A DNA stretch of 64,000 nt, taken from positions 62,001 through 126,000 of the forward strand of contig JAJDYN010000014.1 of the NCBI GenBank assembly GCA_022825135.1, read 5' to 3'. Both the position numbers and the translations under genes were made by a program. The notes under the pieces are model-generated. The model had not been told where the DNA came from. It did not search any database and worked only from the letters and a program-made list of their open reading frames with translations. The first letter of the stretch is position 1; every line of letters starts with the position of its first letter. This DNA comes from Gemmatimonadota bacterium (GTDB lineage: Bacteria; Gemmatimonadota; Gemmatimonadetes; Longimicrobiales; Gaopeijiaceae). Positions 9,718 to 21,330 of this stretch are shown one piece after another.

Positions 9718-10200
9718 TCAGCTCCGCGCGGCCGGCGCGGCCTCCTCCCCGCGCTCCGACTCAAGGCGTCGGCCGCAGGCCGCGCAGAAGAGCGCCACCT
9801 CGGCGTTGGCGCTGCCGCAGCGGTCGCACAGCGTGCCCGCTCTCAGGGCGGCCCGATACGCCGCGATTTCCTGTTCGAGGTCGTCGGCCACGGTGTCCTG
9901 CGCGGGCGGAGGGCGGCCCTCCGCCTGCTCCCGGCTCCGCCGCACCTCCTGCAACGCATCCAGTGCCTCGCGCGCCAACTCGTCGCGCAAGCGGCGATAG
10001 TCGCGTTCGTCGATCTTTCCGGTCGCGAAGTCGTACTCGACGTCGCGCAGCGCCACCAGGCTCAGGTGCCTGCGCGCCTCCGCCTCGGTGAACTCCTCGT
10101 CCAGGCTCACGAGAGGCGCCTTCTCTCCACTGAACACGGGCTGCACGACGTAGAGGACCACCGCCGCGGCGACCAGAACAGCCCCCAGAACGATCATCAT
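9718..10200 (-). CDS. CcmI-like membrane protein with C-terminal zinc ribbon
   Basis: 160 aa. An N-terminal membrane helix (MMIVLGAVLVAAAVVLYVVQPVF) is followed by a segment resembling the N-terminal part of CcmI (AEARRHLSLVALRDVEYDFATGKIDERDYRRLRDEL), then a basic/acidic linker and a zinc ribbon with two CxxC pairs (LCDRCGSANAEVALFCAACG). It sits between ccmF and ccmA, so a role in cytochrome c assembly is likely. CcmI recruits apocytochrome in proteobacteria, but this protein lacks the TPR domain that does so. Its exact function is unknown. Confidence 0.8.
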   Translation of the reverse strand: MMIVLGAVLVAAAVVLYVVQPVFSGEKAPLVSLDEEFTEAEARRHLSLVALRDVEYDFATGKIDERDYRRLRDELAREALDALQEVRRSREQAEGRPPPAQDTVADDLEQEIAAYRAALRAGTLCDRCGSANAEVALFCAACGRRLESERGEEAAPAARS

Positions 10201-10254
10201 GCGTCAGGCGACGGCGAAGCCAGGGGCAGGAACCGGAGGGGACGCCAGCCCGGG

Positions 10255-12290
<2,036 letters not shown>

Positions 12291-12294
<4 letters not shown>

Positions 12295-12707
12295 CCGGCC
12301 ATCTCTTCCGGCATCGCCTCGTAGCGGCTGCCACACTTGGTCAGCACGGTCGTGGCCTCGAAGACCCCGTCGCGCCGGAAGCGTCCTTCGATGACGACTT
12401 CGGTCTCGTCGCTGAAGGTGTCCGGGAGGATGTCACGGTACTCCACCCGGAAGCTGGCGTCCTCGCGCGCCAGATCCACCACCGAGAAGTGGTGCTCGAA
12501 CGCGCCCTCGGCCTGGTAGCTCCCCTTGACCACCCGGCCGCTCACCTTCACGCCGATGTCGTGGAAGGTGTCGTCCTCGGCCACCTTGGCCATGAGTTCG
12601 ACCGGGGTCAGGTAGTAGACCATCGCCTTGTCGAAACCTGTCCAGATGAGGAAGGTCACCACCATGGCGACGCCGACCAGACCGATATAGAAGCGGCTGT
12701 TCTTCAT
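12291..12707 (-). CDS. ccmE: Haem chaperone CcmE, Cys variant
   Basis: 138 aa periplasmic haem chaperone anchored by one N-terminal helix (FYIGLVGVAMVVTFLIWTGF). It has the OB-fold core (KVSGRVVKGSYQ, VIEGRFRRDGVFEA). The C-terminal haem site reads TKCGSRYEAMPEEM: Cys replaces the covalent haem-binding His of HxxxY, as in CcmE of Desulfovibrio and some archaea (System I*). The start is ATG at 12707, with AGGAG 8 nt upstream. It is the first gene of the ccm operon, with a promoter at 12781-12808, and is coupled to ccmF. The track shows it only as the tail of a longer spurious ORF. Confidence 0.95.
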
Positions 12708-12780
12708 CCGCTGCGCTCCTGTGTCCCGTGTTTCCCGGACCCGGCCCGACTGCCGCGAGCCCGGTCTTGCCAGCCTTCGG

Positions 12781-12808
12781 AATATAGGATGGGGGCGCGG
12801 TTTCTCAA
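12781..12808 (-). promoter_or_regulatory. Sigma-70-type promoter for ccmE operon
   Basis: On the minus strand, -35 TTGAGA (12808-12803; 5/6 match to TTGACA) and -10 TATATT (12786-12781; 5/6 match to TATAAT) are separated by 16 bp, about 74 nt upstream of the ccmE ATG. This is the best consensus-like promoter I noticed in the window and the only AT-rich patch in the glpK-ccmE gap. Confidence 0.65.
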
Positions 12809-12868
12809 ACCTGGCAATCCGTGGATGCATCGCCGCTCGAATGCCGGGGGGAACTCGTCCACGGGCTG

Positions 12869-14380
12869 TCAGCCGGGTTGCTCGCTTTCGCGGGCCCAGC
12901 TGCGCGCGGCCGCGACCGCCCTCTGCCACCCGGCGATGAGCGCCGCGCGGTGTTCCGGGCGCATGTCGGGCGAGTAGGTCTCGGGCGCGCCGGAGGCGGC
13001 CGCGAACACCTCTCCGTCCGGCCAGATCCCAACCGCGATCCCCGCCAGGCCGGCGGCCCCCAGCGCGGTGGTCTCCACCCGGGGAGCGCGGCGCACGGGC
13101 ACGTCCAGCACGTCGGCCTGGAACTGCATCAGCCACCGGTTGCGCGCCGCGCCGCCGTCGGCGCGCAGTTCCCGCGTGGCCAGCCCGGCGTCCTCCTCCA
13201 TGGCGCGGATGACGTCTAACGTGCCGTACGCCATCGACTCGAGCGCCGCGCGCGCCAGGTGCGATCCGGTCGTCCCGCGCGTGATCCCCACCACCGTGCC
13301 GCGCGCCTCGGGGATCCAGTGCGGGGCCCCCAGCCCTACGAACGCGGGCACGAAGTAGACTCCCGCATTGTCGGCCACCTCGCGGGCGCGCTCCTCCGAC
13401 TCGGCGGCGTGGTCGAGGATGCCCAGGCCGTCGCGCAGCCATTGAATGGACGCGCCCGCCGAGAAGATCGATCCCTCCAGGGCGTACGCCGGGCCGCCGC
13501 GCGCGTCGCAGGCCAGCGTGGTGAGAAGCCCGTTCTCGGAGGGCACCACCTCCCGGCCCGTATGCAGCAGCAGGAACGCCCCGGTGCCGTACGTCACCTT
13601 GGCCAGGCCGGCGCGGATGCACCCCTGCCCGAAGAGCGCCGCCTGCTGGTCTCCGACCACGCCCGCGACCGGGACCTCCGTCCCCAGGTGCTCGCCGCGC
13701 GCGACCCCGAAGTCGCCGGAGCTGGAGCGCACCTCGGGCAGGATGCCCGCCGGGACTTCGAGCAGGTCGGCGAGCGAGGGGTCCCAGGCCCGGTGGTGCA
13801 GGTCGTAGAGGAGGGTGCGCGAGGCGTTGGTGTGGTCGGTCGCGTGTACCGCTCCGCCCGTCAGGCGCGCCACCAGCCAGGCATCGATGGTGCCCGCGGC
13901 CAGGTCGCCGGCCTCCGCCGCCGCCCGCAGTTCGGGGCGCTCGCGAAAGAGCCAGGTCAGCTTGGTTCCCGAGAAGTAGGGATCGAGGACCAGCCCCGTG
14001 CGCCGGCGCACCTCGGATTCGTGGCCACCGCGGCGCAATTCGGTGCAGATCGACGCCGTGCGGCGGTCCTGCCAGACGATGGCCCGGCACACCGGCTCGA
14101 GCGAGGCGCGGTCCCACAGAACCACGGTCTCGCGCTGGTTCGCGATGCCGATGGCCTCGAGGCGCGCCTCCCCTCCGGCGTCGTCCAGAGCAGCGCGCGC
14201 GACCCTCCGGGTCACCCGCCAGATCTCCTCCGCGTCGTGCTCGACCCAGCCCGGCCGGGGGAAGTGTTGGGTGAACTCCGAGTAGCCGCGTCCCAGGATG
14301 CGCCCATCGCCCGCCACGACCAGGGCGGTGGAGCCGGTCGTGCCCTGGTCGAGGGCCAGAACCGCCGGTTGCCCGCTCAC
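12869..14380 (-). CDS. glpK: Glycerol kinase
   Basis: 503 aa, close to E. coli GlpK (502). Phosphorylates glycerol to sn-glycerol-3-phosphate with ATP. FGGY-family motifs: ALDQGTTGSTALVV (N-terminal phosphate-binding loop), IVWQDRRT (substrate site), TIDAWLVARLTGG, VVGDQQAALFGQ, TYGTGAFLLL and DGGAARNRWLMQ. The start is GTG at 14380, overlapping the maf stop (GTGA); the longer track ORF is a read-through of another frame. The order dtd-maf-glpK is coupled by two GTGA overlaps although the three functions are unrelated. No glpF or glpD is visible next to it. Confidence 0.96.
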   Translation of the reverse strand: MSGQPAVLALDQGTTGSTALVVAGDGRILGRGYSEFTQHFPRPGWVEHDAEEIWRVTRRVARAALDDAGGEARLEAIGIANQRETVVLWDRASLEPVCRAIVWQDRRTASICTELRRGGHESEVRRRTGLVLDPYFSGTKLTWLFRERPELRAAAEAGDLAAGTIDAWLVARLTGGAVHATDHTNASRTLLYDLHHRAWDPSLADLLEVPAGILPEVRSSSGDFGVARGEHLGTEVPVAGVVGDQQAALFGQGCIRAGLAKVTYGTGAFLLLHTGREVVPSENGLLTTLACDARGGPAYALEGSIFSAGASIQWLRDGLGILDHAAESEERAREVADNAGVYFVPAFVGLGAPHWIPEARGTVVGITRGTTGSHLARAALESMAYGTLDVIRAMEEDAGLATRELRADGGAARNRWLMQFQADVLDVPVRRAPRVETTALGAAGLAGIAVGIWPDGEVFAAASGAPETYSPDMRPEHRAALIAGWQRAVAAARSWARESEQPG

Positions 14381-15036
14381 GTCCGCGCTCCGGTTCCCGG
14401 TATCACTTCCTTTGCGGACGCCGTTGCCCAGCCACCGAACCCGCAGGGGACGCCGGCGGCGCCCAGCAGGCCCACGAGCAGCGGGACGGGCAGTCCCACC
14501 ACCGTGAAGTAGTCGCCCTCCAGCGACTCCACCAGCACCGCCCCGGCGCCCTGTATGGCATACGCCCCCGCCTTGTCCATCGGTTCCCCGGTGGCCACGT
14601 AGGCCCGGGCCTCCTCCTCGCCGAAGGACCGCAGCCACACCGTGGTTCGGGAGACGCCGGCGTGCACGCAGCCGTCGGGCTCGACCAGCGCCAGCGCGCT
14701 GACCACCTCGTGGGCCCGGCCCGCCAGGCTCAGAAGCATCGCGACCGCGTGATCGGCGTCCCGGGGCTTGCCCAGGATGGTCCCGTCCCGCACCACCACC
14801 GTGTCGCCCCCCAGCACGAGTCTCCCCGGCCGGCGCCCCGCCACCGCGCGCGCCTTCCCCTCCGCCAGACGCCGGGTATGCGCGGCCGGGTCCTCTCCGG
14901 GCAGCACCTCCTCCGGGATGTCCGCCGGGTCGACCTCGAAGGGAATCGCCAGCATGGTGAGCAGATCCGCGCGCCGGGGGGACCGGGACGCGAGCACGAG
15001 AGGGGGCGCCCGCCCGTGTGCCGGCTGCCCGCTCAC
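14377..15036 (-). CDS. maf: Maf-like nucleotide pyrophosphatase
   Basis: 219 aa. Maf proteins hydrolyse dTTP, UTP or modified NTPs to the monophosphate, a house-cleaning role. Seen: [17 protein letters not shown] (N-terminal Maf signature), [17 protein letters not shown] (central acidic motif) and [23 protein letters not shown] near the C-terminus. The start is GTG at 15036, overlapping the dtd stop by GTGA, and its stop overlaps glpK likewise. Substrate subgroup (dTTP/UTP versus m7GTP) cannot be fixed with certainty by eye. Confidence 0.93.
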   Translation of the reverse strand: MSGQPAHGRAPPLVLASRSPRRADLLTMLAIPFEVDPADIPEEVLPGEDPAAHTRRLAEGKARAVAGRRPGRLVLGGDTVVVRDGTILGKPRDADHAVAMLLSLAGRAHEVVSALALVEPDGCVHAGVSRTTVWLRSFGEEEARAYVATGEPMDKAGAYAIQGAGAVLVESLEGDYFTVVGLPVPLLVGLLGAAGVPCGFGGWATASAKEVIPGTGART

Positions 15037-15473
15037 CGTTCGAGCACCAGGGTCACGGGGCCATCGTTTACGAGTTCCACATCCATCATGGCGCCGAACA
15101 CGCCGGTCTCGACCCGACCCGGAGCCTTCTCTCGCAAGAGCGCCACGAAGTTCTCGTAGAGGGGCACCGCCACATCGGGCCCCGCCGCCCGTATGAAGCT
15201 CGGCCGGCGTCCCTTGCGGGTATCGCCGTACAGCGTGAACTGACTCACGACCAGAACGTCGCCGGAGACGTCCCGGAGCGACAGGTTCATCCTGCCCTGC
15301 GCATCGTTGAAGACGCGCAGCCCCAGCACCTTGTTCGCCATCCACTCGAGCGCGTCCGCGCGATCCTCGCGGGTAAACCCGACAAGCAGCAGGAGCCCGC
15401 CGTCGATGCGCCCCACCACCGCACCGTCGACGGTCACCGAGGCGCGCGCCACGCGCTGGAGGACGATCCTCAC
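15033..15473 (-). CDS. dtd: D-aminoacyl-tRNA deacylase
   Basis: 146 aa, the normal length. Removes D-amino acids (and misloaded glycine) from tRNA. Start GTG at 15473 with GGAGG 6 nt upstream: [17 protein letters not shown] is typical. The [17 protein letters not shown] motif and the C-terminal [10 protein letters not shown], containing the Gly-cisPro dipeptide that enforces chirality, are present. First gene of the coupled dtd-maf-glpK unit, 64 nt downstream of glmS. Confidence 0.96.
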   Translation of the reverse strand: MRIVLQRVARASVTVDGAVVGRIDGGLLLLVGFTREDRADALEWMANKVLGLRVFNDAQGRMNLSLRDVSGDVLVVSQFTLYGDTRKGRRPSFIRAAGPDVAVPLYENFVALLREKAPGRVETGVFGAMMDVELVNDGPVTLVLER

Positions 15474-15537
15474 CTCGCGCCTCCCCCGCCACCCGGCCCG
15501 GCGGGCGCAACCCCCGTCCCTCCCCGCGCCCGGACCA

Positions 15538-17376
15538 TCACTCGACCGTCACCGACTTGGCCAGGTTGCGGGGCTGGTCCACGTCGCAGCCCCGCAGGAC
15601 GGCGATGTGGTAGGCGAGCAGCTGAAGGGGCACCGTGGTGAGCACGGGGCGCAGAAAGGGCAGCGTGTCCGGGACGCGGATGACGTGATCCACCCTGTCC
15701 TCGAGCTCCGCGTTGCCTTCGCTGACCACGGCGATCACGCGCGCGCCCCTCGCCTTCACCTCCTCGATGTTTGAAACGACCTTCGGGTACACCGGGTCGC
15801 TCGGAGCCAGGATCACGACCGGCATGGCCTCGTCGATCAGCGCGATCGGCCCGTGCTTCATCTCCGCCGCGGGATAGCCTTCGGCATGGATGTAGCTCAC
15901 CTCCTTGAGCTTGAGCGCGCCCTCCAGCGCCACCGGAAACTGGTAGCCGCGGCCCAGATAGAGGAAGTTGGGCGCGTCCCCGTACGTGCGCGCCAGCTCC
16001 AGAATGGAATCGTTCAGCTTCAGGACCTCGTCCACTTGTCCCGGGAGGGCCTGCATGGCCTGGACGATGCGACGGCCCCCCTGCAGCGAGATCTGCCGGC
16101 GCCGCCCCATCCACAGGGCGAACAGGGCGAGCACCATGAGCTGGCTGGTGAAGGCCTTGGTGGACGCCACCCCCACCTCGGGTCCGGCGTGCAGGTGGCA
16201 GCCGAAGGCGGTTTCGCGCGCGATCGACGAGCCCACCACGTTGACGATGCCCATGGTGCGGGCTCCCCTGCGGCGAGCCTCCCGCAACGCGGCCAGCGTG
16301 TCGGCGGTTTCTCCGGACTGGCTGATCGCGACCACCAGGGTGCGCTCGTCCAGCACCGGGTTCTTGTAGCGGAACTCGGACGCGTACTCGACCTCGACAG
16401 GTATGCGCGCGAGATCCTCGAGCATGTACTCGCCGATCAGCGCAGCGTGCCAGCTGGTTCCGCATGCCGTCATGACCACGCGATCCAGGGAGAGCAACTC
16501 CTCCCGGTGCCGCTCGATCCCGCCCAGGCGAGCCATTCCGTCGGTCTCCAGCAGCCGCCCCCGAAGCACGTCGCGCAGGCTGCGCGGCTGCTCGAAGATC
16601 TCCTTCAGCATGAAGTGCTCGTAGCCGCCGCGCTCGATGGCGGACAGGTCCCAGGTCACCTGATGCACCGAGCGGCGCACCGCGCCCCGTCTCCTGTGGT
16701 AGACGCGATAGCCGGTGCGCTGGAGCTTCGCGTAGTCGCCGTCCGCCAGGTAGACGACGTCGCGCGTCCGGGCCACGACGGCGGCGGCATCGGAGCCCAC
16801 CAGGTATTGCCCCGAAGCTCCCACCCCGAGCAGGAGCGGGCTCCCCTGGCGCGCCGCAACCAGCGTGTCCGGTTCGTGCGCCGAGACCGCCGCGATGCCA
16901 TAGGTGCCGTCGACGCGCTCCAGGGCAAGCGCGAGGGCCTCCTCCAGCGGAGATCCTTCCTTGAGGAAGTGATCGACCAGATGCACGACGACTTCGGTGT
17001 CGGTATCGCTCCGGAACCGGTATCCGCGCGCCTCGAGCCGTCGCCTGAGCAGGGCTGCGTTTTCGATGATGCCGTTGTGCACCAGGGCCACGCCGCCATC
17101 CTGACTGACATGGGGATGGGCGTTCCGCTCGGTCGGGGCGCCGTGGGTGGCCCAGCGCGTATGGGCGATGCCGCAGCTTCCGCCCGGCGGGTCGCGGCGG
17201 ACGGCCGCCTCCACCTGTCCCAGCTTGCCGGCCCGCTTCACCACGCTCAGCCGGGCATCGCCGTCGACCACCGCGAGCCCGGCCGAGTCGTATCCGCGGT
17301 ACTCGAGGCGGCGGAGCCCCTCCAGCAGCACGGGGGCCGCGTCACCCGGACCCACGTACCCCACTATTCCACACAT
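15538..17376 (-). CDS. glmS: Glutamine-fructose-6-phosphate aminotransferase
   Basis: 612 aa. Makes glucosamine-6-phosphate from fructose-6-phosphate and glutamine, the first step to UDP-GlcNAc for peptidoglycan and LPS. The N-terminal nucleophile Cys2 is in MCGIVGYVG; the glutaminase continues with [12 protein letters not shown] and HTRWATHG. Two SIS domains follow ([18 protein letters not shown] and [27 protein letters not shown]), ending [11 protein letters not shown]. The ribosome binding site is poor (A-rich). It lies 49 nt downstream of glmM, which uses its product, so the pair probably forms one transcription unit. No glmS ribozyme-like leader fits in the short gap. Confidence 0.98.
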   Translation of the reverse strand: MCGIVGYVGPGDAAPVLLEGLRRLEYRGYDSAGLAVVDGDARLSVVKRAGKLGQVEAAVRRDPPGGSCGIAHTRWATHGAPTERNAHPHVSQDGGVALVHNGIIENAALLRRRLEARGYRFRSDTDTEVVVHLVDHFLKEGSPLEEALALALERVDGTYGIAAVSAHEPDTLVAARQGSPLLLGVGASGQYLVGSDAAAVVARTRDVVYLADGDYAKLQRTGYRVYHRRRGAVRRSVHQVTWDLSAIERGGYEHFMLKEIFEQPRSLRDVLRGRLLETDGMARLGGIERHREELLSLDRVVMTACGTSWHAALIGEYMLEDLARIPVEVEYASEFRYKNPVLDERTLVVAISQSGETADTLAALREARRRGARTMGIVNVVGSSIARETAFGCHLHAGPEVGVASTKAFTSQLMVLALFALWMGRRRQISLQGGRRIVQAMQALPGQVDEVLKLNDSILELARTYGDAPNFLYLGRGYQFPVALEGALKLKEVSYIHAEGYPAAEMKHGPIALIDEAMPVVILAPSDPVYPKVVSNIEEVKARGARVIAVVSEGNAELEDRVDHVIRVPDTLPFLRPVLTTVPLQLLAYHIAVLRGCDVDQPRNLAKSVTVE

Positions 17377-17425
17377 TTTTCTTCGATGATGGTGTTGTCC
17401 GAGCGCCCCTGCGGCCGCGGCGGCG

Positions 17426-18844
17426 TCACCGGGAAGCTACCGTGCCCGCGTCCCGGTGGGAACGCGCCAGCCGGAGCAGCTCGCCACGCGCCTCCTCCAC
17501 GAGCGTCCCCGCCCGCGGCCCGGCCGGCGCTTCCGCGATCAGCCGCACCACCGGCTCGGTGCCGGAGGGCCGCACGTGAAGCCACTCGCGGCGGCCGGGC
17601 CAGGTGAGCCGCAGCCCGTCGGTGCGGTCCCGGTCCGCGCCGCCCCAGCACTGCTGCAGGCGCGCGTAGGCGGCCTCGAGCCGTTCCCTGGGAAAGGCGA
17701 CCTTTTCCTTGACGATCCGGTAGTCCGGATAGCGGCGGACGGCGGCGGCCAGCGAGATCCCTTCGTCGAGCAGATGCTGGAGCACGAGCGCGGCGCCCAC
17801 CAGCGCGTCCCGCGTGTGGTGCAGCGCAGGCACGACCACTCCGCCGTTCCCCTCCCCGCCCACCACGGCTCCTTCCGCCAGCATTCGGCGCACGACGTTT
17901 ATCTCACCCACGGGCGCGCGAAGCGCCTTCGCCCCGGCCGCGGCCGCAGCGTCCTCGACCACCTGGCTGGTGGAGAGGTTGGTCACCACGAGGCCCGGAC
18001 GCCGACGGGTCACGGCCGCGGCCGCCAGAGCCAGGGTGAAGTCCTCGCCCACGGGAGCACCGGTCTCGTCCACCAGGGACAGGCGGTCTACGTCGGGGTC
18101 CACCGCCATCCCCAGGTCGGCGCCGGAGTCCCGCACGAGTTCGCCCAGAGCCCCCAGGTTCTCCGCCGTCGGCTCGGGATCGCGCGGAAAGCGCCCGTCC
18201 ATCTCCAACCCGATGCCGTGCATCCGGCACCCCAGCCGCTCCAGCAGCTCCGGCACGACCGCACCCCCGGCCCCGCGAACGCAGTCGAGCGCCACGGAGA
18301 ACCCGCGTGCGCGCAACGCGGCAACGTCCACCAAGGGAAGGTCCAGCACCGCCTGCAGATGCCGCCGGGCCGCACCTTCGTCCCGCGTCATCTCCCCGAC
18401 CCGATCCCACGACGCGCGCGGAATCTCCTCCGCGAGCAGCCGACGGAATCGGGCCATCCCGGGTGCGTCCAGGAATATTCCTTCGGCGGTGGCGAACTTG
18501 AGGGCGTTCCACTCCGCCGGGTTGTGGCTCGCGGTGACCGCGATCCCGCCTGCCGCATCGGCGTCGCGAACCGCCATCATCAGCGTCGGGGTGGGGACGA
18601 TGCCGATGTCGACCACGTCGCACCCCACCGACGCCAGACCGGCGCCGGCGGCGGCCGCGAGCATGGGCCCGGAGGTCCGCGAGTCGCGTCCCAGGATCAC
18701 GGATCGCCCTTCGCGCTCGCCGCGCAGGAATGCCCCGTACGCCGCGGCGAGCGCCGTGACCAGTTCGGGCGTGAGCGGATCTCCCACCCGGCCCCGGAAG
18801 CCCGAGACGCTCACCATGAGATCAGGCGGCAGAACGATTGGCAT
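17426..18844 (-). CDS. glmM: Phosphoglucosamine mutase
   Basis: 472 aa alpha-D-phosphohexomutase. Catalytic phosphoserine loop TASHNP near residue 100, metal loop DPDVDRLSLVD, sugar-binding GEGNGGV and C-terminal phosphate-binding RPSGTEPVVRL are all present. Adjacency to glmS supports GlcN-6-P to GlcN-1-P conversion rather than a phosphomannomutase, though the fold alone does not decide. The start is ATG at 18844 (MPIVLPPDLMVSVSGFRG) with GAGAGG about 11 nt upstream; the track ORF reaches into the divergent promoter region. Confidence 0.88.
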   Translation of the reverse strand: MPIVLPPDLMVSVSGFRGRVGDPLTPELVTALAAAYGAFLRGEREGRSVILGRDSRTSGPMLAAAAGAGLASVGCDVVDIGIVPTPTLMMAVRDADAAGGIAVTASHNPAEWNALKFATAEGIFLDAPGMARFRRLLAEEIPRASWDRVGEMTRDEGAARRHLQAVLDLPLVDVAALRARGFSVALDCVRGAGGAVVPELLERLGCRMHGIGLEMDGRFPRDPEPTAENLGALGELVRDSGADLGMAVDPDVDRLSLVDETGAPVGEDFTLALAAAAVTRRRPGLVVTNLSTSQVVEDAAAAAGAKALRAPVGEINVVRRMLAEGAVVGGEGNGGVVVPALHHTRDALVGAALVLQHLLDEGISLAAAVRRYPDYRIVKEKVAFPRERLEAAYARLQQCWGGADRDRTDGLRLTWPGRREWLHVRPSGTEPVVRLIAEAPAGPRAGTLVEEARGELLRLARSHRDAGTVASR

Positions 18845-18953
18845 GGCTGGCGAACCTCTCCGGTGGGCGGCGGGACTCGCCTTCGTCCCGTCGCGCGGAC
18901 TACATTCGGGCCTGTGACCGCTGTCCAAACCCCTTCGGACACATTCCGGATCC

Positions 18954-20138
18954 ATGACCCGACCCTCTGCAGGGACGCAACCGCCGGAACCCCGCCTCGC
19001 GACGCTCGCGATTCACGGGGGACAGGCGCCCGAGCCGCACACCGGCTCCATCATGCCCCCCATCTTCCAGACCTCGACCTATGTGCAGCCGGGACTGGAC
19101 CGGGGATGGCCCTGGGAGTACGCACGCGTCCAGAACCCTACCCGCGAAGCCCTGGAACGCAACGTCGCCTCCCTGGAAGGGGCGTCCCACGGCATCGCCT
19201 TCGCGAGCGGGATGGCCGCCATCGACTGCGTGGCCCGCCTGCTGTCGGCCGGCGACCACGTGGTCTGCGAGGAGAACACCTACGGCGGGACGACGCGGCT
19301 GGCCACCCAGGTCCTGAACCGGGCCGGCCTCTCGTTCTCCTTCGTGGACTCGAGGGATCCGCAGCGCATCCGCGACGCGCTCCGCCCGAACACGCGGCTG
19401 GTCCTCCTCGAGACCCCCACCAACCCCATGATGCGCCTGTGCGACCTCGCCGCGGCCGCCGAAGCGACCCGCGACGCCGGCGTTCTGCTGTGTGTCGACA
19501 ACACCTTCGCGACGCCCGTCAACCAGCGCCCGCACGAGACCGGCGCCGACATCGTGATGCACTCGACCACCAAGTACCTGAACGGCCACAGCGACATCAT
19601 CGGCGGCGTTCTCACGGTGCGCGACGCGGACCTGGACGACCGGCTGCGCTTCCTGCGCAAATCGACCGGCGCCGTGCCCGGCCCCATGGACTGCTGGCTC
19701 TGTCTGCGCGGCACCAAGACCCTCCATGTGCGCATGCGCCAACACAATGCCAACGGGCTGGCGGTGGCGCGCTTCCTGGAGACACATCCTGCCATCGACG
19801 AGGTACACTACCCGGGCCTGTCCTCCCACCCGCAGCACACACTCGCCTCGCGCCGGATGGGCGGGTTCGGCGGCATGGTGTCCGCCACCCTGCCGACCCG
19901 GGGCGCAGTGCGGCGGCTGGTGGAGGGGACGCGCATCTTCGCGCTCGCCGAGAGCCTGGGCGGGGTGGAGTCGCTCATCTCGGTGCCCGCGCTCATGACC
20001 CACGCGTCGGTGCCGCGCGAGCGCAGGCGTGAGATGGGGGTAAGCGGCCGCGTGGTGCGGCTGTCGGTGGGAATCGAGGACCCGCGCGACCTCCTCGAAG
20101 ATCTCGACCGGGCCCTTCGGCGGGGACCTGGCGGGTGA
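18954..20138 (+). CDS. Trans-sulfuration family PLP enzyme (copy 1)
   Basis: 394 aa member of the Cys/Met metabolism PLP family (cystathionine gamma-synthase, beta- or gamma-lyase). Landmarks: IHGGQAPEPHTGSIMPPIFQTSTY at the N-terminus, ASGMAAI, the aspartate in DNTFATPV that holds the PLP nitrogen, and the Schiff-base lysine in HSTTKYLNGHSD. SLGGVESL and the RLSVGIEDPRDL ending are standard. Which reaction it runs cannot be told from sequence; no met or cys genes flank it. It diverges from glmM across 109 bp, which must hold both promoters. A second paralog lies at 43860-45062. Confidence 0.88.
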   Translation: MTRPSAGTQPPEPRLATLAIHGGQAPEPHTGSIMPPIFQTSTYVQPGLDRGWPWEYARVQNPTREALERNVASLEGASHGIAFASGMAAIDCVARLLSAGDHVVCEENTYGGTTRLATQVLNRAGLSFSFVDSRDPQRIRDALRPNTRLVLLETPTNPMMRLCDLAAAAEATRDAGVLLCVDNTFATPVNQRPHETGADIVMHSTTKYLNGHSDIIGGVLTVRDADLDDRLRFLRKSTGAVPGPMDCWLCLRGTKTLHVRMRQHNANGLAVARFLETHPAIDEVHYPGLSSHPQHTLASRRMGGFGGMVSATLPTRGAVRRLVEGTRIFALAESLGGVESLISVPALMTHASVPRERRREMGVSGRVVRLSVGIEDPRDLLEDLDRALRRGPGG

Positions 20139-20285
20139 TGGACTTCCGGAAGCACGCCGGAACGAGTGCCGAAACCTCGGTTCTGGACGGGGCGTACGAG
20201 AACCGACCACGGCGAGGGGGAGGAGCCCGGCGCGGTCACTACGAATACGAGGACGCCGCCAGGCGTCCGCCAAAGGAGAATCACC

Positions 20286-21314
20286 ATGGACGGTTCTGAC
20301 GCAGACCGGGTCAACGGCGCGGCCGAGAACGCCAATGGAAACGGAGGCGCGCCCCACGCGAGCGCGCGCCGCATCCTCACGAGCATCTCGTCGCGCTCGT
20401 GGGAACATCCCGCGGATCGCGCGGCCCTCGCGGCGCTGCGCAAGCTCCCCGTCTTCGACGAGGTCCTGAAGACCCTCTTCGGCTTTTTCGGCGAGAAGCC
20501 CATCCGGCTCGCGTTCCAGGCGAACGCCTTGCGGGTGAGCGAGCGCCAGTACGGGCACATCTACGAGCGCTACCGCGACATCGTGGAGACGCTGGACACC
20601 GAGGAGTACCCGCTCTACGTCTCCCAGACGCCGATCGCCAATGCCGGCGCCTACGGCATGGACCAGCCCTTCATCATCCTCAACTCGGGGACGGTCCTGA
20701 TCCTCAACGATGACGAGCTTTCGTTCATACTGGGTCATGAAGTGGGCCACATCATGAGCGGGCACGTGCTGTACCGCACGATGATGGTGCTGTTGATCCA
20801 GCTTGCCAGCCTCGGATTCCCGATCGTCGGACTCGCCGCACGGGCCGTGCTCATGGGGCTGCTGGAGTGGTCCCGCAAGAGCGAACTCTCCTCGGACCGC
20901 GCCGGGCTGCTCTCCATCCAGGACGCGGATGTCGCGATGACCGCCATGATGAAGATGGCGGGCGGCGGCACTTCTTCGGACCTCAATCTCGGCGAGTTCG
21001 TGAACCAGGCCGAGGACTACCGCGAAGGCGGAGACGTGGCCGACCACGTCTTCAAGGTGCTCAACCTGCTCGGCGTCACCCATCCGTTCTGGGTCCTGCG
21101 GCTCTCCGAGATACGGAGCTGGATCGAGAGCGGCGAGTACGACCGGATCGTGGCCGGAGAGTACCCTCGCCGCGACGACCCCGACCCGTCCTACCGCGAA
21201 GACATCTCTTCGGCGGCCGAGGCCTACGCGGAGGAAGCGCGCAGCTTCATCGGATCCATGCGCGGGGCGGCCCGCAGGATGGGCGACTCGATACGGGACA
21301 ACATCCGCAGATAG
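20286..21314 (+). CDS. M48 family zinc metallopeptidase
   Basis: 342 aa. The zinc-binding motif HEVGH (in FILGHEVGHIMSGH) and the downstream third-ligand region SELSSDRAG mark family M48. Unlike HtpX it has no N-terminal membrane helices; one hydrophobic stretch after the active site (MMVLLIQLASLGFPIVGLAARAVLMGLL) may touch the membrane. There is no signal peptide. The start is ATG at 20286 with AGGAG 7-8 nt upstream; the track ORF is 40 codons too long. The C-terminal third is acidic and probably helical. Its substrate is unknown. Confidence 0.88.
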   Translation: MDGSDADRVNGAAENANGNGGAPHASARRILTSISSRSWEHPADRAALAALRKLPVFDEVLKTLFGFFGEKPIRLAFQANALRVSERQYGHIYERYRDIVETLDTEEYPLYVSQTPIANAGAYGMDQPFIILNSGTVLILNDDELSFILGHEVGHIMSGHVLYRTMMVLLIQLASLGFPIVGLAARAVLMGLLEWSRKSELSSDRAGLLSIQDADVAMTAMMKMAGGGTSSDLNLGEFVNQAEDYREGGDVADHVFKVLNLLGVTHPFWVLRLSEIRSWIESGEYDRIVAGEYPRRDDPDPSYREDISSAAEAYAEEARSFIGSMRGAARRMGDSIRDNIRR

Positions 21315-21330
21315 CCCCGGGATCGCTGGC

